Notes under the pieces: generated by a model | Seen by the model: the letters and a program-made list of their open reading frames with translations, nothing else | Told to the model about the DNA's origin: nothing | The model's database searches: none | In this document: piece after piece, positions 41,781-51,205 of the stretch | How positions within the stretch are numbered: the first letter of the stretch is position 1 | Layout: every line of letters starts with the position of its first letter | Program-made: the position numbers and the translations under genes | NCBI RefSeq assembly: GCF_039830135.1 | Contig: NZ_CP156081.1 | Location: 1,288,001 to 1,352,000 of the forward strand | Origin: Defluviimonas sp. SAOS-178_SWC | Lineage (GTDB): Bacteria; Pseudomonadota; Alphaproteobacteria; Rhodobacterales; Rhodobacteraceae | DNA length: 64,000 bases | Direction: 5' to 3'

Positions 41781-44135
41781 ATGAACGCCACGACAGGAAC
41801 GGGAATCGGCGCGCGGGTTCCGCGCAAGGAAGACGATCGCCTGATGCGCGGTCGAGGCTGTTATGTCGGCGATATGGCGATCACAGGCGTGACCGAGGTT
41901 GCATTTCTGCGCAGTCCGGTGGCCCACGCAACGCTGAACGATATCCTCATCCCGCCAAAGATTGCCGCTCACGTCGTCACCGCCGCTGACATGCCTGATG
42001 TGCGCCCCATTCGCGCCGTGTCGGGGTTGCCGGGTTTCAAGCCGTCGGAACAGCCGGTGTTGGCCCGTGGCAAAGTGCGCTTTGTTGGTGAGCCGCTGGC
42101 AATGTGCCTCGCCAAAACCCGCGCCGAAGCCGAGGACATAGCCGCGATGCTTGAGCCCGACTTCGACTTCCTGCCGATCTTGGCCAACACGGATAGCGCC
42201 GAAGCGGATGGCGCTGTCCGTGTCCATGAGGACTGGAACGACAACATCTATCTCGAAACGAACGTTGAAAAAGGCGATGCCGCAGGGATCAAAGGCGCCG
42301 CCGTGATGGTCGAGCGCGAAATCAGGCTGGGCCGGCACTGCATGTGCCCGTTGGAAGGCAAGGGTGCCGTCGCGTGGTGGGACGAGCGGCTGGATCAGTT
42401 GATCTTGTACACCTCTACACAGTTACCGCATCTGATCCGAACCGGCCTGTCCGAGGCGCTCGGGATCCCAGAGGGACAGATACAGGTCGTGGCACCTGAT
42501 GTTGGTGGCGGATTCGGCTTCAAGTCTTTGTTGCAGCCCGAAGAGATTTGCGTCGCCTGGCTGGCCATGACGCATCGCCGCGCCTTTCGCTGGACCGAGG
42601 ATCGGCGCGAACATCTGGTCGCTGCCGCGAATACGCGCGAACATCACTACCAGATCACGGCCTGGGCGGATGCCGAGGGCAAGTTGCTGGGGATAAAGGC
42701 GGACGCGCGCGTTGATGTCGGCGCCTATTCTGTCTGGCCTTTCTCGGCGTGCCTGGAATCTGCGCAGATCGCCAGCATCCTGCCGGGGCCTTATATCTTG
42801 CCTTATTACTCCTGCCGAACCCGCTCAGTTGCCACGAACAAGCCGCCCTTCATGCCTTATCGCGGTGTGGCCCGTACCGGGGTTTGCTTCGCGATGGAGT
42901 TGATGATCGACGCGCTTGCGCGTGAGCTAAAGATGGAGCCAGCCGAACTGCGCCGCAGAAATCTGGTGACACCGGATCTGATGCCCTATGACAATATTAC
43001 TGGTAAGCATTTCGATAGCGGTGATTATCCTGAAAGCCTTCGCAGGGCCGAAGTCGAAATCGACCTCGCAGCCGTGCGGGCGCGTCAAGCCAAAGGCGAG
43101 GATGACGGCCGCCTGATCGGCGTGGGTTTCGCCACATATTGCGAACAGGCCGCGCATGGCACGTCTGTCTATGCGGCCTGGGGTATCCCGATGGTGCCGG
43201 GTTTTGAGCAGGCTGGCGCGCGTATGACGCCTGATGGCGGGCTGGAGTTGCGCATTGGCGTACATTCCCACGGGCAGGGGATGGAGACCTCGATGGCGCA
43301 GGTCGCGCATGAGGTGCTAGGCGTGGATTTCGACCGGATCAAGTTGGTGCATGGCGATACCGCGCTCACCCCGTATTCCACTGGCACTTGGGGATCGCGC
43401 TCGATGGTGATGGCAGGTGGTGCGGTGTCGCGCGCCTGCGAGATATTGGGCGAACGCGTCATGGCCATTGGCGCGCATCTGCTGCAGACCGGTACGCAGA
43501 ATGTGCGCCTGAAGGGCGGCACCGTCACGGATGGCAAAGAGTCTGTCAGTTTTTCGGATATTGCGCGTGCATGGTATAAGCGTCCCCAATCGATCAGTGC
43601 CGATGTGGCCCATGAGGGGCTCGAGGTGATGGCAGGTTACAAGCCGCAGGTGGATAGTGGCACGTTTAGCTACGCCACTCATGCGGTAACGGTGGCGGTC
43701 GATCCTGATTTCGGCTCGGTCGAGCTGCTGGATTACGTCGTGGTCGAGGATGGCGGCAAACTGGTCAATCCGATGATCGTGGACGGCCAGATTCTGGGCG
43801 GTGTGGCACAGGGGATTGGCACCGCGCTGTATGAGGAATCGCCCTACAGCAAGGATGCGCAACCGCTTGCCTCGACCATGCTGGATTACGTGTTGCCCGG
43901 ACCCTGCGAGGTGCCCGACGTGCGGATTTTCCACATGGAAACGCTTTCGCCCTATACCGCGCACGGCGTCAAAGGGATCGGTGAGGGCGGCGCCATCGCG
44001 CCCCCTGCGGCCATCGCTAACGCGGTGAACGATGCGCTGAAGCATCTGGGCGCGGAGGTAACGCAGACGCCGATGACGCCAGAGCGGGTTATGACCGCGT
44101 TGGTCGGTGCGCGGACCGCGAGAATTGTGCAATGA
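41781..44135 (+). CDS. Xanthine dehydrogenase family molybdopterin-binding subunit (CoxL-like)
   Basis: This 784-residue large subunit of a molybdenum hydroxylase binds the Mo-pterin cytosine dinucleotide cofactor and oxidises C-H next to nitrogen or a carbonyl, with water as oxygen donor. It begins with GIGARVPRKEDDRLMRGRGCYVGD and has PDVGGGFGFKS (Mo cofactor) and the catalytic Glu735 in GIGEGGAIAPP. The active-site loop is PYRGVARTGV, not the AYxCSFR of CO dehydrogenase, so it is not a CO dehydrogenase and probably acts on an N-heterocycle or aldehyde. It overlaps the FAD-subunit gene by four bases. Confidence 0.92.
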   Translation: MNATTGTGIGARVPRKEDDRLMRGRGCYVGDMAITGVTEVAFLRSPVAHATLNDILIPPKIAAHVVTAADMPDVRPIRAVSGLPGFKPSEQPVLARGKVRFVGEPLAMCLAKTRAEAEDIAAMLEPDFDFLPILANTDSAEADGAVRVHEDWNDNIYLETNVEKGDAAGIKGAAVMVEREIRLGRHCMCPLEGKGAVAWWDERLDQLILYTSTQLPHLIRTGLSEALGIPEGQIQVVAPDVGGGFGFKSLLQPEEICVAWLAMTHRRAFRWTEDRREHLVAAANTREHHYQITAWADAEGKLLGIKADARVDVGAYSVWPFSACLESAQIASILPGPYILPYYSCRTRSVATNKPPFMPYRGVARTGVCFAMELMIDALARELKMEPAELRRRNLVTPDLMPYDNITGKHFDSGDYPESLRRAEVEIDLAAVRARQAKGEDDGRLIGVGFATYCEQAAHGTSVYAAWGIPMVPGFEQAGARMTPDGGLELRIGVHSHGQGMETSMAQVAHEVLGVDFDRIKLVHGDTALTPYSTGTWGSRSMVMAGGAVSRACEILGERVMAIGAHLLQTGTQNVRLKGGTVTDGKESVSFSDIARAWYKRPQSISADVAHEGLEVMAGYKPQVDSGTFSYATHAVTVAVDPDFGSVELLDYVVVEDGGKLVNPMIVDGQILGGVAQGIGTALYEESPYSKDAQPLASTMLDYVLPGPCEVPDVRIFHMETLSPYTAHGVKGIGEGGAIAPPAAIANAVNDALKHLGAEVTQTPMTPERVMTALVGARTARIVQ

Positions 44136-44944
44136 AGCCTGCCCCATTCACCTTTTTGCGCGCCCGAACCTGCGACGAGGTCGTTGAATTGCTGGCCACG
44201 TCCCGAGGCAACGCAAAGGTGATCGCCGGCGGCCAGTCACTGGGGCCGATGCTGAACCTGCGGCTGGCACGGCCGAACATCCTGATTGATATCAGTGGGA
44301 TCAGATCTTTGACCGAGGCGCGGCAAGAGGGCGATGCAGTGATCTTCGGCGCCTGCGTCACTCATGCGTCCATCGAGGACGGGCGCGTTCCCGATCCCAC
44401 GGGCGGTTTCATGCGACGCGTGGCACGCGGCATCGCCTATCGCGCGGTGCGCAACCGGGGCACCATTGCCGGAAGCGTCGTACATGCCGATCCGTCCGCC
44501 GACTGGCTGACCGTACTGACGACGCTGGATGCAGTGGTCAATATTGCGGGGACCGAAGGTACGCGGTCGGTTGCGCTGTCCGATTTTGTCATCATGCCAT
44601 TTACGGTCGACCTCCGCGAGGGTGAGTTCGTGACCGGAATCCGAGTTGCGCAACGTGCCGAAAATGTGCGCTTTGGATACTTCAAGTTCTGCCGCAAGGC
44701 GGGCGAGTTTGCGTCGGCGATGGCGGGGGTCGTTGCGGACGGCAGAACGGCACGGGGCGCCATCGGCGCGACGGGGGCCAAACCCTATGTGATTGCGGAT
44801 GCATCGCAGTTCTTGCCGGTCACTGACGGCACATTGGCCGAGGCGGCGCAGCATGTCCGCAACCTGGGCATCGCGGACGATGCGGCGGCCGACCGGGCGA
44901 ACGGGGTCGCTTTCGCCCGCGCATTGAAACAGGTGGCGCAATGA
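44132..44944 (+). CDS. Molybdenum hydroxylase FAD-binding subunit (CoxM-like)
   Basis: This 270-residue subunit binds FAD and passes electrons from the iron-sulfur subunit to an acceptor. The FAD motifs are IAGGQSLGPMLNLRLARP and RNRGTIAGSVVHADPSAD; C-terminal residues form the CO_deh_flav_C-type domain. It overlaps the large-subunit gene and the following fusion gene by four bases each (ATGA), indicating equal translation of the three subunits. Confidence 0.92.
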   Translation: MKPAPFTFLRARTCDEVVELLATSRGNAKVIAGGQSLGPMLNLRLARPNILIDISGIRSLTEARQEGDAVIFGACVTHASIEDGRVPDPTGGFMRRVARGIAYRAVRNRGTIAGSVVHADPSADWLTVLTTLDAVVNIAGTEGTRSVALSDFVIMPFTVDLREGEFVTGIRVAQRAENVRFGYFKFCRKAGEFASAMAGVVADGRTARGAIGATGAKPYVIADASQFLPVTDGTLAEAAQHVRNLGIADDAAADRANGVAFARALKQVAQ

Positions 44945-46158
44945 CCGACAAGACGATCAGCCTGACCGTCAATGGCGAACCTGTGGAACTCGCGGTCGAG
45001 GCGCGCACCAGCCTCGCGGATGTGCTGCGTGGTGATCTGCGTCTGACCGGTACGCATCTGGGCTGCGAACAGGGCGCGTGTGGTGCCTGCACCGTGCTGA
45101 TCGATGGGGTGCCCGCCCGGTCGTGCATCAACTCGGTCGCCGCATTCAACGGGGCGGATATACGCACCATCGAGGGCATGGACGATGATCCGGTGATGGA
45201 GGAGTTGCGGCAAGCATTCCGGCAGCACCATGGGTTGCAGTGCGGGTTCTGCACGCCCGGCATGCTGATAATGGCGCGCGATCTGGTGTTGCGCATGCCG
45301 CAGGCCACGAAGGGCGAGATTCGGCTGGTGATGTCGGGTAACCTGTGCCGCTGCACGGGCTATCAGGGTATCGTGAACGCGATCCATTCGGTGATGCAGA
45401 TGCACGGGGGCGGGTCGGCGGATGCGCCGCAGGCCCCCGGGACCGGTCCTGTCGGGGCGAGTCACCTGTCAGGCAAAGGCGACCGTACGGCGCTGGCCGC
45501 GGCGAAACGGGAGGTGCCCGAGGCCCTGACCGAGGCCGACGACAACGCGTCAGTTGAGGAGCGGTCGGCAAGGCGCACGGAGGTGGAATTGCAGCTGGTG
45601 CCTTCCGTTCATCACAGTTTCACGCTGGATTTTCCGCGCGATCAGGTGGCTGAACGGTTCCGCGATGTGCCTTTCATGATCGCCTGCATACCCGGTGCAC
45701 GGCTGAAGAAAGCACATGACAGCGGAGTGTTCGAAGTAACGCTCAAAGCGAGCATGGGGCCAATTTCGGCCGAGTTCGCGGGTCTGGCGGAACCGGAATG
45801 GAACGAGGATACGACCGAAGGCACAATCTACGGGCGCGGGCGGGACAAACGCAGCGCCACGTCAGCACGCGGCGAGATGGCCTATGAGTTGACCGCTACT
45901 GCCGCGGGGGCCACCCTGGTCGATGTCCACATTGGCTACGCGCTGTCCGGCGCTCTGGGCCAGTTCGCTCGAGGGGCGATTGTCAAGCAGTTCGTCGCGG
46001 TTATCGTCGATCAGTTTGCCGCCAATTTCGGCCGCAACATGCGCGACGATGGCACGGGCAACACGCCGCCCAACTCTAGTGAATTGCGGATGGGTCGTAA
46101 TATTTTCAAGATTCTGAAGATTATGCTGACGCGTCATTTAGGTTGGGGGAAGGATTAG
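44941..46158 (+). CDS. 2Fe-2S subunit fused to a CoxG-like SRPBCC domain
   Basis: This is a 405-residue fusion. Residues 1-155 are the small subunit of a molybdenum hydroxylase with two [2Fe-2S] clusters: Cys42, Cys47, Cys50 and Cys62 (plant-ferredoxin type) and Cys101, Cys104, Cys136 and Cys138. Residues 156-215 are a charged linker. From about residue 216 (HHSFTLDFPRDQVAERFRDV) to 350 follows a CoxG/SRPBCC lipid-binding-fold domain, ending in a basic tail (IFKILKIMLTRHLGWGKD) that might associate with the membrane. CoxG is normally a separate protein that tethers CO dehydrogenase to the membrane. Here the tether seems built in. Confidence 0.9.
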   Translation: MTDKTISLTVNGEPVELAVEARTSLADVLRGDLRLTGTHLGCEQGACGACTVLIDGVPARSCINSVAAFNGADIRTIEGMDDDPVMEELRQAFRQHHGLQCGFCTPGMLIMARDLVLRMPQATKGEIRLVMSGNLCRCTGYQGIVNAIHSVMQMHGGGSADAPQAPGTGPVGASHLSGKGDRTALAAAKREVPEALTEADDNASVEERSARRTEVELQLVPSVHHSFTLDFPRDQVAERFRDVPFMIACIPGARLKKAHDSGVFEVTLKASMGPISAEFAGLAEPEWNEDTTEGTIYGRGRDKRSATSARGEMAYELTATAAGATLVDVHIGYALSGALGQFARGAIVKQFVAVIVDQFAANFGRNMRDDGTGNTPPNSSELRMGRNIFKILKIMLTRHLGWGKD

Positions 46159-46215
46159 GTGTGTGATCCCACGGTTTGATGGTGCGATTAATTCGTCGGA
46201 CTGGAAGGATGCACT

Positions 46216-47232
46216 ATGGGACAGGTTAATCACGGCAGCGCCACGATCGAGCCAGCGCGGTGCACCTGTTCAAGCCCGATTGCGAGGGCACGCTGTCCAA
46301 GCTGCAATACGGCGATCGCAAGCTTAGTCGTCGGCGCTGAGCCGGGGATTCGGCATTAAGCCGAAGACGGTCGCGAAGTGGCGCAAGCGCGAGACGCTGG
46401 AGGATCGCAAGACCGGTCCGAACCAACCGCGCTCGACCGTTCTCAGCGATGCCGAGGAGGCGATGGTGGTCGCTTTCCACCGACACACGCTGTTGCCCTT
46501 GGATGATTGCCTCTATGCCCTGCAACCATCGATCCCGCGTCTGACCCGCCCCGCGCTGTACCGCCGCCTTCGGCGGCGTGGCATCTCGCGGCTGCCGGAT
46601 GTCGACGGGGGCAAACCAAGCGTCCGCGGTTCAAGCGCTACACGATCGGCTTCTTCCAAATGGGTATTGTCGAGGTGCAGACTGCCGAGGGGAAGCTCTA
46701 TCTCTTCGTTGCCATTGATCCAACGAGCAAGTTCGCCGTCACTCAGCTGTTTGACAGGGCCGACAGGCGGACGGCCTGGTAATTCCTAGAGCATCTTTTC
46801 GGATCGGTTCCCTATCGGATCCACACGATCCTCACCGACCGAGCCATTGGAACGCCATTGGGCCGAGAGAAAATGGCGAGGGGCATCCAGTTCGCCGATC
46901 AGCCAAGGATCCGGATCACCACGTATTCCCGCCAGATGCGTTTCGACATGATCTTCACGGCGAACGGGATCGAGCACCGTCTGACCAAGCCCAACGATCC
47001 TTGGAGCCGCGAGGATCAGGAAATGGTCCGGGGAACCGTTTCCCCGCTGAACGTCAAACGCTACCGCTACGACAGCCATGATCAGTTGCGCGCGCACCTG
47101 TCGGACATCATGGCCGCTTACAACTTCGCTCGCGGGCTCAAGACCTTCAGCGGCCTGGCGCCCTACGAATACATCTGCAGGATCTGGACTTCAGATCCAG
47201 ACAAATTCATCGTCGATCCGATCCACCGGTGA
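46216..47232 (+). mobile_element. IS481-family transposase, decayed by stops and frameshifts
   Basis: The ATG at 46216 begins MGQVNHGSAT, the usual IS481 transposase start. Pieces in different frames then read GFGIKPKTVAKWRKRETLED, VLSDAEEAMVVAFHRHTLLP, LYLFVAIDPTSKFAVTQLFD and, from 46858 to 47232, the DDE-domain end (GIEHRLTKPNDPW, AHLSDIMAAYNFARGLKTF, GLAPYEYICRIW). Several frameshifts and a stop near 46782 rule out an active enzyme. I could not see convincing terminal inverted repeats. It separates the molybdenum-hydroxylase operon from the convergent CoA-transferase/hydantoinase operon. Confidence 0.85.
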
Positions 47233-47301
47233 CGGGACAGAACACTTAAGGATCGTTTGACATCTGGCCAACTGATCGCCTGTGGGCGTTTTCCCGGTGC
47301 C

Positions 47302-48081
47302 TTACTTGCCGATATAGATTCTGTCTGGATCCAGGCGGCGCAGGATGCCTAGTTCCTCGCCGGTGGGTGGGGTGTTTTCGGCCAAATCATCGGCAAATTC
47401 TGGAACAAAGCCCATGTTGTCCAGCACGTCCTGACGGGTGACGCCGGGATTTAGCGCCGTCACCGTCAGAAGGTTTTCAGGTGCGTTGCACTCGAAGGTG
47501 CATAGGTTGGTTATCACGCTTTTCACGCCACCTGCGATCAGCCCGCTGTCGCGCCGCGATGTCCCACCGCCACAATAGCCGGGGCTGGTGATGAAATCCA
47601 CCTGCTCGACAAAGCGCTGCTTCGTGTGGGGCATGATGATGATCGTGTCGGACAGGCTGGCTATGTCATTGCCGCCACCAGTGCCGGGCAGGCGGGTCTT
47701 AGGCGCTGAAAAGGGACCAATGAAGGAGCTGTTCACGTTAGCGAAGCGATCGATTTGTGCACCGCCGATGAAGCCGATGTCGACATAGCCGCGCTGCAAA
47801 AGTGCCAGAACGTCGGTTGGACTGAGCAGCATGTTCGCCTTTTCCGCCGTGCGCATCTCATTCGTGGACGAGGGCAGGCGGCCGGGGCGAATGTACGGAC
47901 CGATAATGCCGCCCTCGAACAAAATAGTCAGCGCCGGCGCGTGCATCTGTTGGGCCACCGTTGCTCCCAGCAGTGGAACACCGACACCGGCGAAGATGAT
48001 CTGCCCGTCGGACATGGCGCGGGCACACATCACCGACAGTAGTTCCGTCGTGGTATAGGTGGACTGGCTCTGCGTCGTCAT
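47302..48081 (-). CDS. CoA-transferase subunit B (class I, GctB-like)
   Basis: This 259-residue beta subunit of a class I CoA-transferase is related to glutaconate and 3-oxoacid CoA-transferases. It has TILFEGGIIGPYIRPGRLP with Glu56 as the candidate catalytic glutamate, LLQRGYVDIGFIGGAQIDRF and GTGGGNDIASL. The ATG at 48081 shares a base with the stop of subunit A (TGATG), so the two are translated together. It would activate a mono- or dicarboxylic acid at the expense of acetyl- or succinyl-CoA. It is the last gene of the hyuB-hyuA-A-B operon. Confidence 0.88.
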   Translation of the reverse strand: MTTQSQSTYTTTELLSVMCARAMSDGQIIFAGVGVPLLGATVAQQMHAPALTILFEGGIIGPYIRPGRLPSSTNEMRTAEKANMLLSPTDVLALLQRGYVDIGFIGGAQIDRFANVNSSFIGPFSAPKTRLPGTGGGNDIASLSDTIIIMPHTKQRFVEQVDFITSPGYCGGGTSRRDSGLIAGGVKSVITNLCTFECNAPENLLTVTALNPGVTRQDVLDNMGFVPEFADDLAENTPPTGEELGILRRLDPDRIYIGK

Positions 48082-49040
48082 CAAGAGGCTCCTCCGATTA
48101 GCGTGTCCATCTTCATCAGGCGCAGGAAATCGTTCCAATCGTCAGGGCCGTAAACCGCGCGCTGCAGGAAATCCGCAGCCCCGTCGACGCCGTCTGTGCG
48201 TGTCCTGGCGGCGTAGTCGTCCATCACGTTGTAGAACGGCTCGTAGTGCCCCGCGCATTCATGCGGGGCCGCGCCGCCTGGCACCTCGACCACCGCGTCG
48301 ACCGTCATGAACGGGATTCGGGTGTGATCCGGAGCATTGCGGATCTCGTCATTGTCGATGATCTTTTCGGTGGTCAGGATCACCTTGTCCGCGGCCAATG
48401 CCATGTCGTCGTCCATGAAGGGCAGCCCGTCATATTGCGCGTTGCCGAAGCGGTCGGCCCGCTGCACATGTATCAGCGCCACGTTGGGATTGATCGCAGG
48501 CAACAGCAGCATCTCATCACCCGAATAGGGGCAGGTCATGGTTTCCAGCCTCGATTGCAGGGCCTTCGGGATGGTTGAGCCCATCATCACCCGCGTCGGC
48601 ATAAAGGGCAGGCCCATAGCGCCGGCGCGATACATCATGCCAAGGCTCATATGGCTCCATTCCTCGTAGATCACGCGGTTGTTTTCCACATGATCGCGGA
48701 GCACGCGCGACAGGCCCCAGACGATGCCTTGGCCGAACCAACTGGTCATGTACTTGTCGACGCAGCCGCCGGCGAGAAACAGATCGCCCTCGGTCGAGGT
48801 GATGCTGCGCGACACGGTCAGGTTTTTCGGTTTCTTGCGGATCAGTTCCCAGCACGCGGCAAAGGGCGTGCGTGAAAAGGTATTGCCGCCGATGGCCACA
48901 TGATCGCCGTCATTGACCAGCGCCATCGCCTCGGGCAGCGACATGACCTTGTCGCGCAGGCCACGGTTGCGCTGCGCGAGGCGGGCGCGCAAGCTCATAT
49001 AGCCTGGAACGCGGGTATCGGTCTGAGTGTGGTGGGACAT
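48081..49040 (-). CDS. CoA-transferase subunit A (class I, GctA-like)
   Basis: This 319-residue alpha subunit has the family start DKVMSLPEAMALVNDGDHVA, IGGNTFSRTPFAACWELIRK and VALIHVQRADRFGNAQYDG. It lies 23 bases downstream of hyuA and one base overlaps subunit B. Its length agrees with GctA-like subunits (about 320) rather than the shorter AtoD type (about 220), which favours glutaconate-like acids; that assignment is inferred. Confidence 0.9.
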   Translation of the reverse strand: MSHHTQTDTRVPGYMSLRARLAQRNRGLRDKVMSLPEAMALVNDGDHVAIGGNTFSRTPFAACWELIRKKPKNLTVSRSITSTEGDLFLAGGCVDKYMTSWFGQGIVWGLSRVLRDHVENNRVIYEEWSHMSLGMMYRAGAMGLPFMPTRVMMGSTIPKALQSRLETMTCPYSGDEMLLLPAINPNVALIHVQRADRFGNAQYDGLPFMDDDMALAADKVILTTEKIIDNDEIRNAPDHTRIPFMTVDAVVEVPGGAAPHECAGHYEPFYNVMDDYAARTRTDGVDGAADFLQRAVYGPDDWNDFLRLMKMDTLIGGAS

Positions 49041-49063
49041 GCGGCTCCTCCTCGGTCTCGGTA

Positions 49064-51175
49064 TCAGCCCTGATCCATGGTGATGGTGACATTGCCCTGT
49101 GCGTCCAGAAAAGCACGCGCATCCGGTGGCACCACACAGGTCGTGTCATACTCCTCCAGAATGAATGGGCCGCGCCGTTCAGCGGTTAGATCGGCACGGG
49201 CGACGATTTCGGCGTCCTGCCAGCCGTAATCTCTTCCGAAATAGGCCTTGCGGCTTTTGGGGCGTTTGTCGGCCAATGTGGCGCGTTGCGGAATTCCGGG
49301 CAGAGCCTTGCCGGTTTCGGCGGCGGCGCCCGACAGCTTGAACGCGCACATCTGCAAAGGTTCTTCCAGCGATGCGCGATGACCATAGGTCAGTTCGTGC
49401 TCGTCACCGAAATCAGCCTCGATCTTTTCGATTGCGGCCATGTCGAGCGGGCCACCGGCGATCGGAATCTCGATCTCGTAGGTCTGACCTTTGTAGCGCA
49501 TGCTGGCGTGGCGGCTGAGATCGACGACCGAGCCATCGAAACCGTCTTCCTTCAACTGCCGCAATGCCTTGGCCTCAAGCGCGCTCCAGCGGCTGTCCCA
49601 CTCATCAGCCGGAATGTCGCGCAGAAGCGACGTGGAGGATTCGGTGTAGGTGTGTTCAACGTCGGCATAAAGCAGTCCGTAGGCGGAAAAGAGCCCGGCG
49701 GAGGGGGGGACCAGAATGTTGGTGATGCCTAACTCGCGTGCCATGTCGCAGGCAAAGAGCGCACCGTTGCCGCCGAGGGCGAACAAGGTGAAGCGGCGCG
49801 GATCGCGGCCGCGCTCCGACGACACAGCCTTGATCGCGCGAATCATATTGGAAATGGCGATCTGGCGCGCGCCATAGGCGGCAGTGGTCACATCCGTTCC
49901 CATCGGCTTCGCCAGCAGCTTTTCGAAATAATCACGGCTACGCTTTGCGTTGAGCTTCAGTTCGCCGCCGACCAGAAATTCGGGGTTGATATAGCCGAGA
50001 AGGACGTTGGCATCGGTTATCGTGGGATACTCGCCGCCGCGATCGTAGCAGAGCGGCCCAGGATCCGCGCCGGCGCTTTTGGGGCCGATACGCATCGAAC
50101 CGCCCTGGTCGATCCAGATGACCGACCCGCCGCCCGCGCCGACCTCGGCCACGTCGATGGCCGGCACCCCAAGAAGATAGCCGCCGCCCGTCAGAAGGCG
50201 CGACGAAATCATGATGCCGCCGCCGACCGAATATTGCTGAGAAAGGACAAACTTGCCGTCTTCGGCCACCGCAGCCTTTGCCGTAGTGCCACCCATGTCA
50301 AAGCTGATGAGGTTTTTATGCCCACTTTCGGCTGCGTGGCGCACCGCGCCTACCACGCCTGCGGCCGGACCGGATTCGATGATGCTGACCGGACGGCGCG
50401 ACGCACCGTCTGCGGTGGTCAGACCACCGTTCGACTGCATCAGGCGGATGGGAGCTGACATGCCGCCTGCGCCCAAATCGTCAGTCAGTGTTTTCAGGTA
50501 GGAAGCGACGATTGGCTGAATATAGGCATTGATAACGGTGGTGGAGGTGCGTTCGTATTCCTTGATCTGGGGCAGGACGTCCACGCTGAGGCTGACGGGC
50601 ATACCAGGGGCCAGATCCTCGATCACTTCGCCGATCAGCCTTTCATGCGCGGGATTGACGTAGGAATTCAAGAGGCAGACGGCGATGCCCTCGACACCTT
50701 CGTCCAGCAGGCTGCGCACCGTTTTTTCGATCTCGGCCCGCTCGAGCGGGGTCTCGATGTTCCCCTGCGCGTCGATGCGTTCGGGCACCGTACGGCGCAG
50801 GTAGCGTTCGACGAGCGGGATAGGCTTGTCCCAGTGCAGATCGTAGAGTTTGGGCATCCGCAGGTTGCGGATTTCCAGGATGTCGCGGAAGCCCTGTGTG
50901 GTTATCAGCCCGATATGCGCACCCTTGAATTCTAGAATGGTGTTCGACCCTACGGTCGTTCCATGCAGGAACTCGTGGATATCGCTGAGCGTGAGGCCGG
51001 AATCATCGAGAAACTTCGTCAACCCTTCCGTGATAGCCTTGGCGTAGTTGTCGGGGGTGGACGACACCTTGCGCGTAAGCGTGCGGCCGTCTCCGGTGAC
51101 GAGAACGAGGTCGGTGAATGTGCCGCCAATGTCTATTCCGACGCGGCAACCGAGGGTGCGGGCTGTATCTGGCAT
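49064..51175 (-). CDS. hyuA: Hydantoinase/oxoprolinase subunit A (HyuA)
   Basis: This 703-residue ATP-binding subunit belongs to the hydantoinase/5-oxoprolinase family, which opens lactam or imide rings with ATP hydrolysis (hydantoins, 5-oxoproline, and N-heterocycles; acetone carboxylase is related). The N-terminal phosphate loop VGIDIGGTFTDLVLVTGDGR and the later ISFDMGGTTAKAAV and ALGGNGALFACDMA are actin-like ATPase motifs. I chose the ATG at 51175 because AGGA stands eight bases upstream; an in-frame TTG at 51202 is less likely. The upstream hyuB ends 30 bases before. Confidence 0.92.
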   Translation of the reverse strand: MPDTARTLGCRVGIDIGGTFTDLVLVTGDGRTLTRKVSSTPDNYAKAITEGLTKFLDDSGLTLSDIHEFLHGTTVGSNTILEFKGAHIGLITTQGFRDILEIRNLRMPKLYDLHWDKPIPLVERYLRRTVPERIDAQGNIETPLERAEIEKTVRSLLDEGVEGIAVCLLNSYVNPAHERLIGEVIEDLAPGMPVSLSVDVLPQIKEYERTSTTVINAYIQPIVASYLKTLTDDLGAGGMSAPIRLMQSNGGLTTADGASRRPVSIIESGPAAGVVGAVRHAAESGHKNLISFDMGGTTAKAAVAEDGKFVLSQQYSVGGGIMISSRLLTGGGYLLGVPAIDVAEVGAGGGSVIWIDQGGSMRIGPKSAGADPGPLCYDRGGEYPTITDANVLLGYINPEFLVGGELKLNAKRSRDYFEKLLAKPMGTDVTTAAYGARQIAISNMIRAIKAVSSERGRDPRRFTLFALGGNGALFACDMARELGITNILVPPSAGLFSAYGLLYADVEHTYTESSTSLLRDIPADEWDSRWSALEAKALRQLKEDGFDGSVVDLSRHASMRYKGQTYEIEIPIAGGPLDMAAIEKIEADFGDEHELTYGHRASLEEPLQMCAFKLSGAAAETGKALPGIPQRATLADKRPKSRKAYFGRDYGWQDAEIVARADLTAERRGPFILEEYDTTCVVPPDARAFLDAQGNVTITMDQG

Positions 51176-51205
51176 TGGTTTGATCCTGATCTTCTTAGGC
51201 AAAAC

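Noticed and set aside
41781..46158. Possible aerobic CO dehydrogenase (coxMSL)
   Set aside because: The large subunit lacks the AYxCSFR active-site loop, gene order is L-M-S rather than M-S-L, and maturation genes such as coxD and coxE are not present.
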